Below, in pieces: positions 38,374 to 46,921 of a stretch of 64,000 nt of DNA. The stretch covers positions 6,076,001 to 6,140,000 of the forward strand of contig NZ_CP134500.1 of NCBI RefSeq assembly GCF_031760065.1. Reading direction: 5' to 3'. The translations under genes were made by a program, and so were the position numbers. This stretch comes from Streptomyces durocortorensis. Its GTDB lineage: Bacteria > Actinomycetota > Actinomycetes > Streptomycetales > Streptomycetaceae. The notes beneath the pieces were generated by a model. That model saw only the letters and a list, made by a program, of their open reading frames with translations. It was not told the origin of the DNA and did not search any database. Position 1 is the first letter of the stretch; every line of letters begins with the position of its first letter.

Positions 38374-38895
38374 TCACGCGCACAGCACGCGGGTCTCGGG
38401 CGTGTAGGCCGGGCCGCCACTGTGGCTGCTGCTGTCGCTGAACTCCGCGTAGAAGTAGGAGTAGAAGCCGATGTTGCCGTTGCAGCCGGAGTCGGCGGCG
38501 ACCTGCAAGGTCAGGGTGACGGTACGACTCTGGCCGGGCGGGATGGTGGTGCCGTAGTTGCCGCCGAGGTTCGCCGGCCCGGTGCCGGAACACGGGACGG
38601 CCCCGGCGTCCGTCGCCAGGCTGCAGCCGACGAAGCTGTACTTGAGGTCGGGGCGCTGGGTGGTCAGCCAGGTCGGGTCGATGGACTGGTGGATGAACCA
38701 GATGTCGTACGTCTGATTGTTCTTGATCGTCATCGACAGGTTCACCGCACCGCCGGGCGTGGTGGTGGCGGCGTCGGTCGTGAACGACAGTTCGGCCGGG
38801 GCCGGGTCGGCGGCGCTCGCGGAGGGCGCCAGGCCGAAGAGCGCGAGGGCGATGACCGTGGCGAGACCGAGGCGTCTCGTGCGAGTGGATCTCAT
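38374..38895 (-). CDS. Small secreted protein of unknown function
   Basis: A 173-residue protein with a clear signal peptide (RLGLATVIALALFGLAPSASA). A beta-sandwich-like domain follows, rich in Thr/Ser and Gly (PGGAVNLSMTIKNNQTYDIW, IPPGQSRTVTLTLQVAAD). Four Cys lie in SFVGCSLATDAGAVPCSG, SGCNGN and the C-terminal VLCA. The Thr/Val-rich spacing resembles CARDB- or DUF11-like exported domains but is not diagnostic. It lies 485 bp upstream of the deacetylase gene on the same strand; membership in that operon is uncertain. Confidence 0.65.
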   Translation of the reverse strand: MRSTRTRRLGLATVIALALFGLAPSASAADPAPAELSFTTDAATTTPGGAVNLSMTIKNNQTYDIWFIHQSIDPTWLTTQRPDLKYSFVGCSLATDAGAVPCSGTGPANLGGNYGTTIPPGQSRTVTLTLQVAADSGCNGNIGFYSYFYAEFSDSSSHSGGPAYTPETRVLCA

Positions 38896-39735
38896 GGCCG
38901 GGGAGAGTAGGCGCGGTCCACGCGCACCGTCTGCACCCGGAGCCGCACCGTGGGCACGGTGCGGCTGAAAGCGATTGGACGGTGAAGGTCTTGTGCGGCC
39001 GTCTTCGCGCGGTGGTGCGGAGGGCTGTTCCCGCACGACAACGCCATGATGTTGTGCGGATACGGAGAGTCGCCACGCGCTGCCCTGCCGGATGACACGG
39101 GTCGCGAGGTCAATGGCGAATTCCGAGGGCTCGCGATCCGTGCGGGGGTGTGGACCGGCACCCGCCGCACCCGCCTTCGGGCACCACATCCGGGGCCTTC
39201 CCGGGCGGGCCTTGACCCTGGCCGCGTTCATCGGCGCGTCGCTCGTCATCCGGGTGCCCGCTGCACTCTCCTGGCGGATTCGTTCCTGGGGATCTGCGCC
39301 ATCGGCCTGAACGTTCTGATCGGCATCATCGCCTCCCTCCCCGCGAGTGCGGTGCGTACCGGGGCGAGACCTGTGCACGGGAGGCGTCAGCCCGGCGTTG
39401 CTCATGTTGGCGGTGGGCCTCGTCCTCGACGCGGTCGGCGTGAGTGAGCGCTTCGGTGTCCGACATGGCGGTGCTCCTGCCAGGTTGACGAAGGCCCAGG
39501 CCGCGACCGCAGTAGACGAGTGCCTTGTAGCGGTCGGGAAGTTCGGCACGGACCTTCTCGGTGTCTTCCCATGCCAGGGTTGAGCTCGACCACCTCGGCT
39601 CAGCACCCCCGCGTCACCGCAGACGCGCCCGAGACTGGGGACCGGCCGTCGGTCACAGGCCGCAGTAGTTGACTCCTCCCCTTGCAACTACCACTGCATG
39701 ACAGCGACTTCACGTCGCACTGAAAGCGCGAGGCC
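38896..39735. other. About 840-bp region without an intact gene
   Basis: Several short overlapping frames occur on both strands, but none has a ribosome site plus a recognisable domain. Minus-strand pieces around 39400-39600 (e.g. a frame reading WEDTEKVRAELPDRYKALVYC) look like decayed coding sequence. It borders the left inverted repeat of the 3.27-kb element, consistent with an eroded insertion zone. Confidence 0.35.
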
Positions 39736-39756
39736 AGGAGCGTGGGTCAGTAACGG
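39736..39756 (+). repeat. Left terminal inverted repeat
   Basis: Core GAGCGTGGGTCAGTAACGG, matching the right repeat with a single G/C difference. It reads inward toward the regulator gene. Confidence 0.65.
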
Positions 39757-39817
39757 AAGACGGGCTGTGTCGCCTGAAACGCGGGTAGCCGTAGTGTCCG
39801 GCCCAGGGGGCTGGTGT

Positions 39818-40540
39818 TCACCTGACCGGAGTCTGCGTCTCGTCAACCAGACCGAGGTGGTCCTTGAGCGCGCGCTTGCCGGTGTCGGTGAGAGCGACGG
39901 CGCGGCTTGTGCCGATCCGAGTGATCCAGCCAGCGTCGAAGGTGTGACGGCATAGGGCGGCGCCGACGGCGCCAGCCAGGTGGGGGCGGCGTTCTGTCCA
40001 GTCCAGGCACGAGCGAACCGGCGGGCGTCGCGTGGCGGGCGGTTGTGCGATGCCGAGTTCAGCAAGCCAGGTGGTCCCGTCGCTCGTGAGAGTCAGTCCC
40101 TGCTCCCAGTCCAGCAGCCCCCGATCGGTCATCGCCTCGGTGATCGCGACCCCGAGAGCGCCGGCGAGATGGTCGTAGCACGTGCGGGCGCGGGCCAGCG
40201 CCCGGCTGCGGTTGACAGCGGGCAGCGAGCGGGGCGGATCGGCGCGTCGAGGCGCCATCGAGGCAAGCTTCTCGATCAGTTCGGCCGTGTCGGGGTCGGC
40301 CAGGCGAACGTAGCGATGGCGGCCTTGGCGCTCCTGTGTGAGCAGTCCTCCGCTGACCAGGAGGTTCAAGTGCCCGGTCGCCGTCGAGGCGGCCACTCCG
40401 GCATAGCGCGCCAACTCGATCGCGGTCCATGCACGGCCGTCCAGAAGGGCCAGGCAGAAGTTGGCCCGGGTGCCGTCGGCCAGCAGTGCGGCCAGGGCGG
40501 CCAGGTCGGGGCCCTCGACGTGAGCGTCATGGCTGTTCAT
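39818..40540 (-). CDS. ArsR-like winged-helix transcriptional regulator
   Basis: A 240-residue cytosolic regulator. The N-terminal HTH (about 12-75) reads LAALLADGTRANFCLALL, IELARYAGVAASTATGHLNLLV and GLLTQERQGRHRYVRL, as in ArsR-type repressors. The C-terminal half (about 100-240) has CYDHLAGALGVAITEAM and later a Cys/His-bearing SCLDWTERRPHLAGAVGAALCRHTF, as in long ArsR-family members. ATG 40540 faces the divergent flavin-reductase gene across 67 bp that hold a perfect 38-bp palindrome, the probable operator. The signal sensed is unknown. Confidence 0.8.
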   Translation of the reverse strand: MNSHDAHVEGPDLAALAALLADGTRANFCLALLDGRAWTAIELARYAGVAASTATGHLNLLVSGGLLTQERQGRHRYVRLADPDTAELIEKLASMAPRRADPPRSLPAVNRSRALARARTCYDHLAGALGVAITEAMTDRGLLDWEQGLTLTSDGTTWLAELGIAQPPATRRPPVRSCLDWTERRPHLAGAVGAALCRHTFDAGWITRIGTSRAVALTDTGKRALKDHLGLVDETQTPVR

Positions 40541-40555
40541 CGCTGTCCATTGTCT

Positions 40556-40593
40556 ACCTGCGATCCTTCGGCGGCCGCCGAAGGATCGCAGGT
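40556..40593. promoter_or_regulatory. Perfect 38-bp palindrome between divergent regulator and reductase genes
   Basis: Uninterrupted palindrome with 19-base halves ACCTGCGATCCTTCGGCGG / CCGCCGAAGGATCGCAGGT. It fills more than half of the 67-bp intergenic space and is probably the binding site of the adjacent ArsR-like regulator, controlling both genes. Confidence 0.8.
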
Positions 40594-40607
40594 CTACGGT
40601 CGGCCCC

Positions 40608-41249
40608 ATGAACACCGCTACGCCCAGCAGCGTGCCCACCGACCTGTCCTCCGAACACGTGACCGTCACGCCGAGCATCCTGTACTTCGGAACGCCGGTC
40701 GTGCTGCTCTCCACAGAGAACGAGAACGGCTCCTTCAACCTTGCGCCGATGTCCTCGGCCTGGGCTCTGGGCCACGTGATCGTCCTCGGTCTTGGCGCTG
40801 ATGGACAGACCGCACATAATCTCCGCAGCCGCCGTGATCTGGTGGTTAACCTCCCCGCGCCCACACAGTGGCCGGCGGTAGAACGATTGGCGCCGCTGAC
40901 CGGGCGCACCCCGGTACCCGTGGGCAAACGTGGTTCCTTCCGTTTCGAGCCGGACAAGTTCGCCGCCGCCGGCTTGCGGCCTCAGCCCTCCGAGCTGGTT
41001 CGGCCGCCTCGCGTCGCCGAATGCCCGATGCAGTTGGAAGCCCGCGTTGCCCGGGCCCAACCCGATGTCTCTGGAGAGTTCCTCATCGTCGAAGCCCGTG
41101 TGCTCAAGGTGCACGCTGATCCCCGGATCGTCGTTTCCGGTTCCCAGCACATCGACCCAGCCGCGTGGAGCCCGCTGATCTACAACTTTCGCCACTACTA
41201 CGGACTCGGCCCCGAACTGGGCCACAGCTTCCGCTCCCAGACAGTCTGA
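40608..41249 (+). CDS. Flavin reductase-like domain protein
   Basis: A 213-residue protein with a split-barrel FMN-binding fold: VTPSILYFGTPVVLLSTENENGSFNLAPMSS, then DLVVNLPAPTQWPAVERLA and a C-terminal IDPAAWSPLIYNFRHYYGLG. Such proteins bind FMN and act as NAD(P)H:flavin or disulfide-type reductases. It is divergent from and probably repressed by the winged-helix regulator. No monooxygenase partner gene lies nearby, so it may act alone. Confidence 0.75.
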   Translation: MNTATPSSVPTDLSSEHVTVTPSILYFGTPVVLLSTENENGSFNLAPMSSAWALGHVIVLGLGADGQTAHNLRSRRDLVVNLPAPTQWPAVERLAPLTGRTPVPVGKRGSFRFEPDKFAAAGLRPQPSELVRPPRVAECPMQLEARVARAQPDVSGEFLIVEARVLKVHADPRIVVSGSQHIDPAAWSPLIYNFRHYYGLGPELGHSFRSQTV

Positions 41250-41362
41250 CTAAGTCAGTGGTCCACCGCGAAGAGCCATGGGACAAGCGAGGAGATTGAG
41301 CGCGGACCATCACCCGGCGGCTCACCCTCGGTTCGCGGGCATTCATACTGAATAATGCCGGT

Positions 41363-42865
41363 ATGCGTGGTGGGGATGGGCTGTTCGAGGTCGAGCCGGT
41401 CGAGAAGCAGCAGCCGCGGGGTGGTCCGGCGGCGGTGGACAAGCGGTTCCGGGCGTTCGACCCGCATCAGGCGCTGCTGCTGCCGCCGTCGCTGGACGAC
41501 TGGCTGCCCGAGGGGCACCTGGCCCGGTTCGTCGCCGACCTGGTCGATGACGTGCTCGATCTGGGGCCGATCCTGGCCGGCTACACCGAGAAGCGCGGCT
41601 TCCCGCCCCACGATCCGCGCCTGATGGTGCGCCTGCTGATCTACGGCTACACCACCGGCGTCCGACCCTCCCGGGCGATCGAGCGCAAGTGCGCCGACGA
41701 CGTCGCGTTCCGGTTCCTGGCCGTCGGCCAAGCCCCGGACTTCCGCTCCGTCTCCCGCTTCCGCCGCCGCCACCTGGACGCACTCGCCGACCTGTTCACC
41801 CGGTCCCTGCACCTGGCCCAGAAGCTGGGCATGGACAAGATGGGCCGCGTCGCCCTGGACGGCACGAAGCTCCAGGCAAGCGCCTCCAGGCACAAGGCGA
41901 TGAGCTACGGCCGACTGGTCGACAAGGAGGAACGCGTCGAGGCCGAGATCGCCGAACTGGAATCGATGGCAGCCGCGTTGCTGGCCGACGCCGAATCGAG
42001 CGACGCGGCCGAGGACCGGCTCTTCGGCATCGACGGCAAGGAGACCGACCTGCCCGCCGAGCTGGACCGCCGCGAGAAGCGCCTCGCGCGGATGCAGGCC
42101 GCCCGCGCCCAGATCGAGGCCGAGGCCGCCGATAAAGCACGCGCGCACGCCGAGGAGAAGGAACGCCGCCGTCAAGAACGCGGCGGCGGCGCCGACGACG
42201 AGCCGGCCGTCACCGAGGCCGGGCACAAGGCCGCAGCGAAGGCCCGTCCCAAACCGAAGGCACAGGCCAACTTCACCGACCCCGACTCCCGGATCATGAA
42301 GAACGGCGCCGGCGCCTACAGCCAGGCCTACAACGCCCAGGCCGTCGTCGGCGAGGCCCACCAGGTCATCACCACCGCCAACGTGACCACGAACGCCTCG
42401 GACGCCCTGAACTACACCACGATGCTCGACCAGTGCGCGGCGAACACCGGTATCCACCCGAGGCAGGCACTGGTCGACGCCGGATACTGCTCCGAGACGA
42501 ATCTCGAAGCCGCAAAAGAGCGCCAACTCACCTGCGGTATCGACACGTTCATGGCAAACGGCAGACTCGCCCACGACGAGCAGGTCCCGCCCGCACCACG
42601 CGGACGCATCCCCAAGAACGCCACCCTGAAGGAACGCATGGCCCGCAAGCTGCGGACCAAACCCGGCCGCAACGCATACAGCCGCCGCAAGGCCATCGTC
42701 GAACCCGTCTTCGGACAGATCATGACCTGCGAGAACGGCCGCCGGCTCATGCTCCGCGGCGAAGACGGCGCCCGAGGAGAGTGGCGACTACTGGCCGCCT
42801 GCCACAACCTCCTCAAGATCTTCCGACACACCGCAACCACCGGACTCGCCGCAGCGACCGGGTGA
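41363..42865 (+). CDS. IS1182-type transposase
   Basis: A DDE transposase of 500 residues, apparently intact. The N-terminal DUF772 region reads WLPEGHLARFVADLVDDV and MVRLLIYGYTTGVRPSRAIE; PDFRSVSRFRRRHLDALADL and the catalytic Asp region VALDGTKLQASAS follow. A charged coiled segment (about 190-310) precedes AYNAQAVVGEAHQVITTANV, VDAGYCSETN and the C-terminal YSRRKAIVEPVFGQIMTCENGRR with the catalytic Glu. It lies inside inverted repeats at 39736 and 42988. The nearby end abuts the stop of the peptidase gene. Confidence 0.9.
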   Translation: MRGGDGLFEVEPVEKQQPRGGPAAVDKRFRAFDPHQALLLPPSLDDWLPEGHLARFVADLVDDVLDLGPILAGYTEKRGFPPHDPRLMVRLLIYGYTTGVRPSRAIERKCADDVAFRFLAVGQAPDFRSVSRFRRRHLDALADLFTRSLHLAQKLGMDKMGRVALDGTKLQASASRHKAMSYGRLVDKEERVEAEIAELESMAAALLADAESSDAAEDRLFGIDGKETDLPAELDRREKRLARMQAARAQIEAEAADKARAHAEEKERRRQERGGGADDEPAVTEAGHKAAAKARPKPKAQANFTDPDSRIMKNGAGAYSQAYNAQAVVGEAHQVITTANVTTNASDALNYTTMLDQCAANTGIHPRQALVDAGYCSETNLEAAKERQLTCGIDTFMANGRLAHDEQVPPAPRGRIPKNATLKERMARKLRTKPGRNAYSRRKAIVEPVFGQIMTCENGRRLMLRGEDGARGEWRLLAACHNLLKIFRHTATTGLAAATG

Positions 42866-42987
42866 CCGGCCCGCCCAGGCCCCCTCTGAACCATCCAGGG
42901 GCCCAGGAGGCCCCGGGCTCAGGTCAGCAGGCCGCCGGGCGGGCAACCGTGACCGATCCCGCCGACCCTGACCACCCGGCCATTTGC

Positions 42988-43008
42988 CCGTTACTGACCC
43001 AGGCTCCT
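42988..43008 (-). repeat. Right terminal inverted repeat
   Basis: On the minus strand the core reads GAGCCTGGGTCAGTAACGG. It overlaps the TAG stop (43007-43009) of the peptidase gene by two bases. Confidence 0.65.
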
Positions 43009-44449
43009 AGCCCGCGACGCGGGCCATCCAGGATTCGACCTCGGCCGAGGAGCGGGGGAGGCCCGCCGACAGGTTCTCGTGGCCGTCCTCCGTGACGACC
43101 AGGTCGTCCTCGATCCGGACGCCAATGCCTCGCCACTCCTGCGGCACGGTCAGGTCGTCGGGCTGGAAGTACAGTCCCGGCTCGACCGTGAGCACCATGC
43201 CCGGCGCGAGGATGCCGTCGACGTACTCCCCCGAGCGGGCCTGCGCGCAGTCGTGGACGTCCAGGCCGAGCATGTGCCCGGTGCCGGCCATCGTGAAGCG
43301 ACGCTGCAGACCCAGGGCGTACGCACGGTCGACGGGGCCCTTGATGAAGCCCCACTCGACGAGTCGCGCCGTCAGGTGACGCTGGGCCGCCTCGTGGAAG
43401 TCGCGGTACGGTGCACCCGGCGTGACCGTGGCCATGCCGGCCTCCTGCGCCTCGTACACCGCGTCGTACACCTGGCGCTGGACCGGGGCGAACGTGCCGC
43501 CGATCGGGAGTGTGCGGGCGACGTCGGCGGTGTAGAGGGAGCGGGTCTCCACGCCGGCGTCGAGCAGCAGCAGCTCGCCGGGCCGGACCGGGCCGTCGTT
43601 CTCCGTCCAGTGCATGATCGTGGCATGGTCACCGGCGGCGCAGATGGAGCCGTATCCGACAGCATTGCCCTCCAGGCGCGCCCGGCGGAAGAAGGTGCCC
43701 TCGATCCACCGCTCGGAGGACGCGACGGCCCGCGACAGCTCGCCGACGCAGTCGGTGAACCCGCGGACGGTCGAGTCGACAGCCTTGCGCATCTCGCCGA
43801 TCTCCCACGCGTCCTTGATGAGCCGGAGTTCGGAGAGCGCCTCCTCCAGCTCGTCGTCGCGCTCCTGGTCCGTGGTGACCGCGGCCTCGAAGGCCGGGTC
43901 GATGCCACGGACGATCCGGGTGGGGACGCCGGTGGTGGCAGCCAGGTCGTCGACCGCCGTGCGTACGTCGCGACAGGGCAGCCCGAGGACGACCTCGGCC
44001 TCCGCGAGCGAGCGGCGCCGGCCCATCCAGAGCTCGGCCGTGTAGCCGATCCAGAACTCGTCGTTGGCGCGGCTGTCGCGCGGCAGCCGGTAGCAGTAGG
44101 CGTCGTGGCCGCCGCCCGCGCGGGGTTCGAGCACGAGGGCGCCGTCGCGTGCCTGGTCGCCGGTCATGTGCACGTATCCCGTGTACGGGCGGAAGGGGTA
44201 CGTGTCGTCGTTGGAGCGGGTCTTGAGGTAGCCGGAGGGGATCACGAGGCGCTCGCCGGGGAAGCGCGCGGAGAGCACGGCGCGGCGGCGGGCTGCGTAC
44301 GGGGCCTGCTCGTCGGGCTGCAGCCCGTGCCGCTCGGTGTCCGCCCACCCCGACCTCATCAGGGTGGAGAGCTCCTCGGAGACGTCTTGGTAGAGGCTGT
44401 TCTTGCGACCCTTCGCCACGTCCTGCACCTTCTTCCGGATGAGTTCCAC
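43007..44449 (-). CDS. pepP: Xaa-Pro aminopeptidase (M24B)
   Basis: A 480-residue dinuclear metallopeptidase that removes N-terminal residues preceding proline. The N-terminal creatinase-like domain has AARRRAVLSARFPGERLVIP and RSNDDTYPFRPYTGYVHMTG. Metal ligands of the pita-bread domain are visible in LLLLDAGVETRSLYTADVAR (two Asp), GTGHMLGLDVHD (His), VLTVEPGLYF (Glu) and GIGVRIEDDLVV (Glu). The likely start is a GTG at 44449; its ribosome site is weak. A divergent TrmB/LuxR regulator lies 194 bp away, an arrangement that suggests local control. Confidence 0.9.
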   Translation of the reverse strand: MELIRKKVQDVAKGRKNSLYQDVSEELSTLMRSGWADTERHGLQPDEQAPYAARRRAVLSARFPGERLVIPSGYLKTRSNDDTYPFRPYTGYVHMTGDQARDGALVLEPRAGGGHDAYCYRLPRDSRANDEFWIGYTAELWMGRRRSLAEAEVVLGLPCRDVRTAVDDLAATTGVPTRIVRGIDPAFEAAVTTDQERDDELEEALSELRLIKDAWEIGEMRKAVDSTVRGFTDCVGELSRAVASSERWIEGTFFRRARLEGNAVGYGSICAAGDHATIMHWTENDGPVRPGELLLLDAGVETRSLYTADVARTLPIGGTFAPVQRQVYDAVYEAQEAGMATVTPGAPYRDFHEAAQRHLTARLVEWGFIKGPVDRAYALGLQRRFTMAGTGHMLGLDVHDCAQARSGEYVDGILAPGMVLTVEPGLYFQPDDLTVPQEWRGIGVRIEDDLVVTEDGHENLSAGLPRSSAEVESWMARVAG

Positions 44450-44643
44450 GACCGCCGCGGGCCGGCGACCACCGGAAGGTACTCCGCGACGTGGGCGCCG
44501 GTTGCCGAAGTCCGCCAGTGGCACGGATCGGCCACTCCGGTATCTGGCGTGGCGGCCAGGCGGAGTTCGGCCCTCAGGCCCGTCACGGCACACGAGCGGG
44601 CGGGACCGGCGGCCCCCGAATCGAAGACGTCGATAATCGGTGT

Positions 44644-45627
44644 ATGGCGAATGAGAAACTCGGCGAGGCACTCCGGTATCTGGGCATAAGTCGGGAGGGC
44701 GCCCGGACCTACCGGACGCTCCTGGAGTGCGGGCCAGCGCCGCTGAGTTCGATCGGTGCCGCGGCCGGGCTCGGGGACGAGGCGCTGGCGGAGGCGTACC
44801 GCGAGCTGGTCGACTGCGGTCTGGCGAGCACCGCGGAGGAGGGTTCCGCCGTCGTGGCGCCGGTGCCACCGGCCGTGGGCCTGGAGATCCTCGGGCGGCG
44901 CCGGGCGGCCGAACTCGACGAGTCCCGGATCACAGTCGGGGGCGCGTTCGAGTCGTTCCGGCGGCAGCGGCTCGCCGGGTATCACGATCCTCTGGTGGAG
45001 GTCGTGACCGGTGACGCCATCGGGCTCCGGATGCGTCAGGCGTGGATGAGCGCCCGGGAGCAGATCCGGCAGTTCGACTCACCGCCGTACTTTCCGGTCG
45101 TGGGCGCCATGGACGACGCACTGGCCACGCTCGCGCGCAGAGTGACCCAGCGGGTTGTGTACTCGCGGGAGTCCCTGGAGCATCCAGGGCAGCTGGAGAA
45201 TTCGATCGAGCCGTGCATCGAGGCCGGCGAGCAGGCGCGGGTCCTTCCGTCGGTGCCGGTCAAGCTCGTGATCATCGACGACGCGTACGCCCTGGTCGCC
45301 CTGTCGATCAAGGAGACGGATGTGTACAACACGATGCTGGTCGTGCAGCCGTGCGGCCTGCTCTCCGCGCTCGTGGCGCTGTTCGAGCAGTCCTGGCAGA
45401 ACGCGCTGCCGTTCCACGGCCGTTCGGCCCGGCCTGCGGGGCTGCTGCCCGCCGACCGACGTCTGCTCCGGCTGCTCGCGGCCGGCGCGAGCGACGATGT
45501 GATCGCCCGGGAGATCGGCGTCAGCCGTCGTACGCTCTTCCGTAGGGTGCAGGTCCTGATGGCCCAGCTCGGGGCTACGAGCCGGTTCCAGCTGGCGCTG
45601 CAGGCGCAGCGGTCGGGGTGGCTGTGA
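44644..45627 (+). CDS. TrmB-like/LuxR-type transcriptional regulator
   Basis: A 327-residue regulator with two DNA-binding regions. The N-terminal TrmB-like winged helix is LRYLGISREGARTYRTLLE with AAAGLGDEALAEAYRELVDCGL. The middle has a sensor-like segment (about 115-240), and the C-terminal LuxR HTH (about 265-325) reads LPADRRLLRLLAAGASDDVIAREIGVSRRTLFRR. It is divergent from pepP and may control it. ATG 44644 is preferred over an in-frame start at 44491. Confidence 0.82.
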   Translation: MANEKLGEALRYLGISREGARTYRTLLECGPAPLSSIGAAAGLGDEALAEAYRELVDCGLASTAEEGSAVVAPVPPAVGLEILGRRRAAELDESRITVGGAFESFRRQRLAGYHDPLVEVVTGDAIGLRMRQAWMSAREQIRQFDSPPYFPVVGAMDDALATLARRVTQRVVYSRESLEHPGQLENSIEPCIEAGEQARVLPSVPVKLVIIDDAYALVALSIKETDVYNTMLVVQPCGLLSALVALFEQSWQNALPFHGRSARPAGLLPADRRLLRLLAAGASDDVIAREIGVSRRTLFRRVQVLMAQLGATSRFQLALQAQRSGWL

Positions 45628-45640
45628 GTCCGAGGAGTGG

Positions 45641-45761
45641 TCGACGCCTCCGCTCCCGTGAGCCGCTGCCACAGATAGGTGTGCGCGAGCGCGCTGTTGT
45701 GGGCGACCTGCTCGTTGTCGCCCCCGCGCCCGCCGCCGGTGTTTTCGTGGAAGGGGTGTAG
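45641..45761 (-). pseudogene. 3' remnant of an unidentified gene
   Basis: On the minus strand one frame reads PFHENTGGGRGGDNEQ followed by VAHNSALAHTYLWQRLTG, which looks like the conserved C-terminal end of a real protein rather than a chance frame. No 5' part is present; upstream it is replaced by transposase-derived sequence. I do not recognise the family. Confidence 0.4.
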
Positions 45762-45837
45762 TTCCTGCCCCCTCTGGCCCTGTTTCCCGCGCTGGGCTAC
45801 GCGCGGGCGTGGGACAAACTGACGGCGGGACCGGGGC

Positions 45838-45965
45838 CGCGGCGCGGGTGAGGTTGTAGGCGGTGGCGCCAGTGTGAGCCGGGCGGCGTTCGCGGTGAAC
45901 GTGCCCGAGGCCAGGTGGGCCAGGGCGGAGCCCTCCAGGTCGGCGAAGTGGTCGGCTGGGGTTGT
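45838..45965 (-). pseudogene. Remnant of an IS1380-type transposase C-terminus
   Basis: The minus strand encodes DHFADLEGSALAHLASGTF and TANAARLTLA, then after a one-base shift TAYNLTRAA. This resembles the SALAHLPSG...AWLVLAxxAFNLTRAA segment of IS1380 transposases. Only this short part remains. With the adjacent gene end, it marks an old insertion/deletion. Confidence 0.5.
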
Positions 45966-46163
45966 GTCTCAGTGTGGTGGGGCTGAGCAGTGGTCGGGGG
46001 CGGTGAGGAGGCGGCGTCGGGGTCGGAAATGGGGTGAGATGCCGCCTGCTGCGCCACAACACGCAGTCCTCTTGGGATCTTGTGGGTGTGTACAACTATT
46101 CGGGTGGGGTGTGTGTCATATCTCTCGAGAGTGCAGGGTTCCGAAGGACTACGAGGGAGATGC

Positions 46164-46613
46164 ATGCGTTTCATTCGTTCTGTTCTGGCCGGTACCGCGG
46201 TGGTGGCTCTGGCTGCTGGGGGTGTGACTGCTCTGGCGGTCCCAGCCTCGGCCGCGCCGAACACCACACCGCAGGAGGTCTGCGGGAGCGGCTACCGGAC
46301 CGTCAACTCGGCTCCTGTCGGCTCGTACGGCACGGTCTACCTGACGTACAACCCGACCAGCGGCAAGAACTGCGTCACGACGATCCGCTCCAACCCGGGC
46401 ACCGCGCTGGAGACGGGCGCATGGATCTACGTCGACGACACCACCGAGTACGCCGAGGACGAAGGACTGTTCACGTCGTACGCCGGCCCGGTCTCCGTCT
46501 ACGGCAAGGGCCACTGCGTCGACTGGGGCGGCCGCATCGCCAACGTGCATGTGCGGGTGACCGGCTCCAACTGCGCCTCCCTGAAGGAGCACAAGGTCAC
46601 CACCATCCGCTGA
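46164..46613 (+). CDS. sapA: Spore-associated protein A-like secreted protein
   Basis: A 149-residue exported protein; the signal peptide is RFIRSVLAGTAVVALAAGGV...PASAA. The mature part has four Cys (EVCGSGYRTVNSAPVGSYG, GKNCVTTIRSN, GKGHCVDWGGRI, GSNCASLKEH) that would form two disulfides, in a compact beta domain. The wording matches what I recall of Streptomyces spore-associated proteins. ATG 46164 has GAGGGAG upstream. A 12-bp-stem hairpin 72 bp downstream ends the transcript. Confidence 0.65.
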   Translation: MRFIRSVLAGTAVVALAAGGVTALAVPASAAPNTTPQEVCGSGYRTVNSAPVGSYGTVYLTYNPTSGKNCVTTIRSNPGTALETGAWIYVDDTTEYAEDEGLFTSYAGPVSVYGKGHCVDWGGRIANVHVRVTGSNCASLKEHKVTTIR

Positions 46614-46685
46614 CCAGCCTGTCCCGGTCGTGAGGGGCGGGGTGCCTGCAACCCCACGCACTGCAATCCCGCAGCGTGTCTGCCT

Positions 46686-46719
46686 GCCCTGCCAGGACCC
46701 GGCTGGATCCTGGCAGGGC
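46686..46719 (+). terminator. Hairpin after the SapA-like gene
   Basis: Perfect 12-bp stem GCCCTGCCAGGA / TCCTGGCAGGGC with a 10-base loop, in the 308-bp gap before the next plus-strand gene. Nothing else is evident in that gap apart from the next gene's leader. Confidence 0.75.
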
Positions 46720-46921
46720 GAGACGGAGGACACGGCGATGGTGCTTCAAAGTCTCTCCGGTGCCATGGAGCAACACGTTCCCACGCGGGGCACTGCCGCG
46801 AAGGCACGCTGCAGTCGAGCGGATCACGAACAACCGAGGAAGCTCGGACCTGGCGCCCACTGACCACCCTCGGCATCACATGCGATCAACGACGACCAGG
46901 CGCGATCGAAGGGGAAGACAG

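Larger units (their letters stand above)
39736..43008. mobile_element. 3.27-kb unit with 21-bp terminal inverted repeats, carrying an IS1182-type transposase and two passenger genes
   Basis: Left end 39736-39756 and right end 42988-43008 read, inward on opposite strands, AGGAGC[G/C]TGGGTCAGTAACG+G with one mismatch in 21. Between them lie a winged-helix regulator, a flavin-reductase-like gene and an apparently intact IS1182-type transposase. No clean target duplication is seen. Either the transposase unit has captured two genes, or the left repeat belongs to an older copy; the sequence alone cannot decide. Confidence 0.5.

Noticed and set aside
41262..41362. Left end of the IS1182-type element directly before the transposase
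   Set aside because: Only a short partial match (TCAGT) to the right-end repeat is seen there; the match at 39736 is far better.
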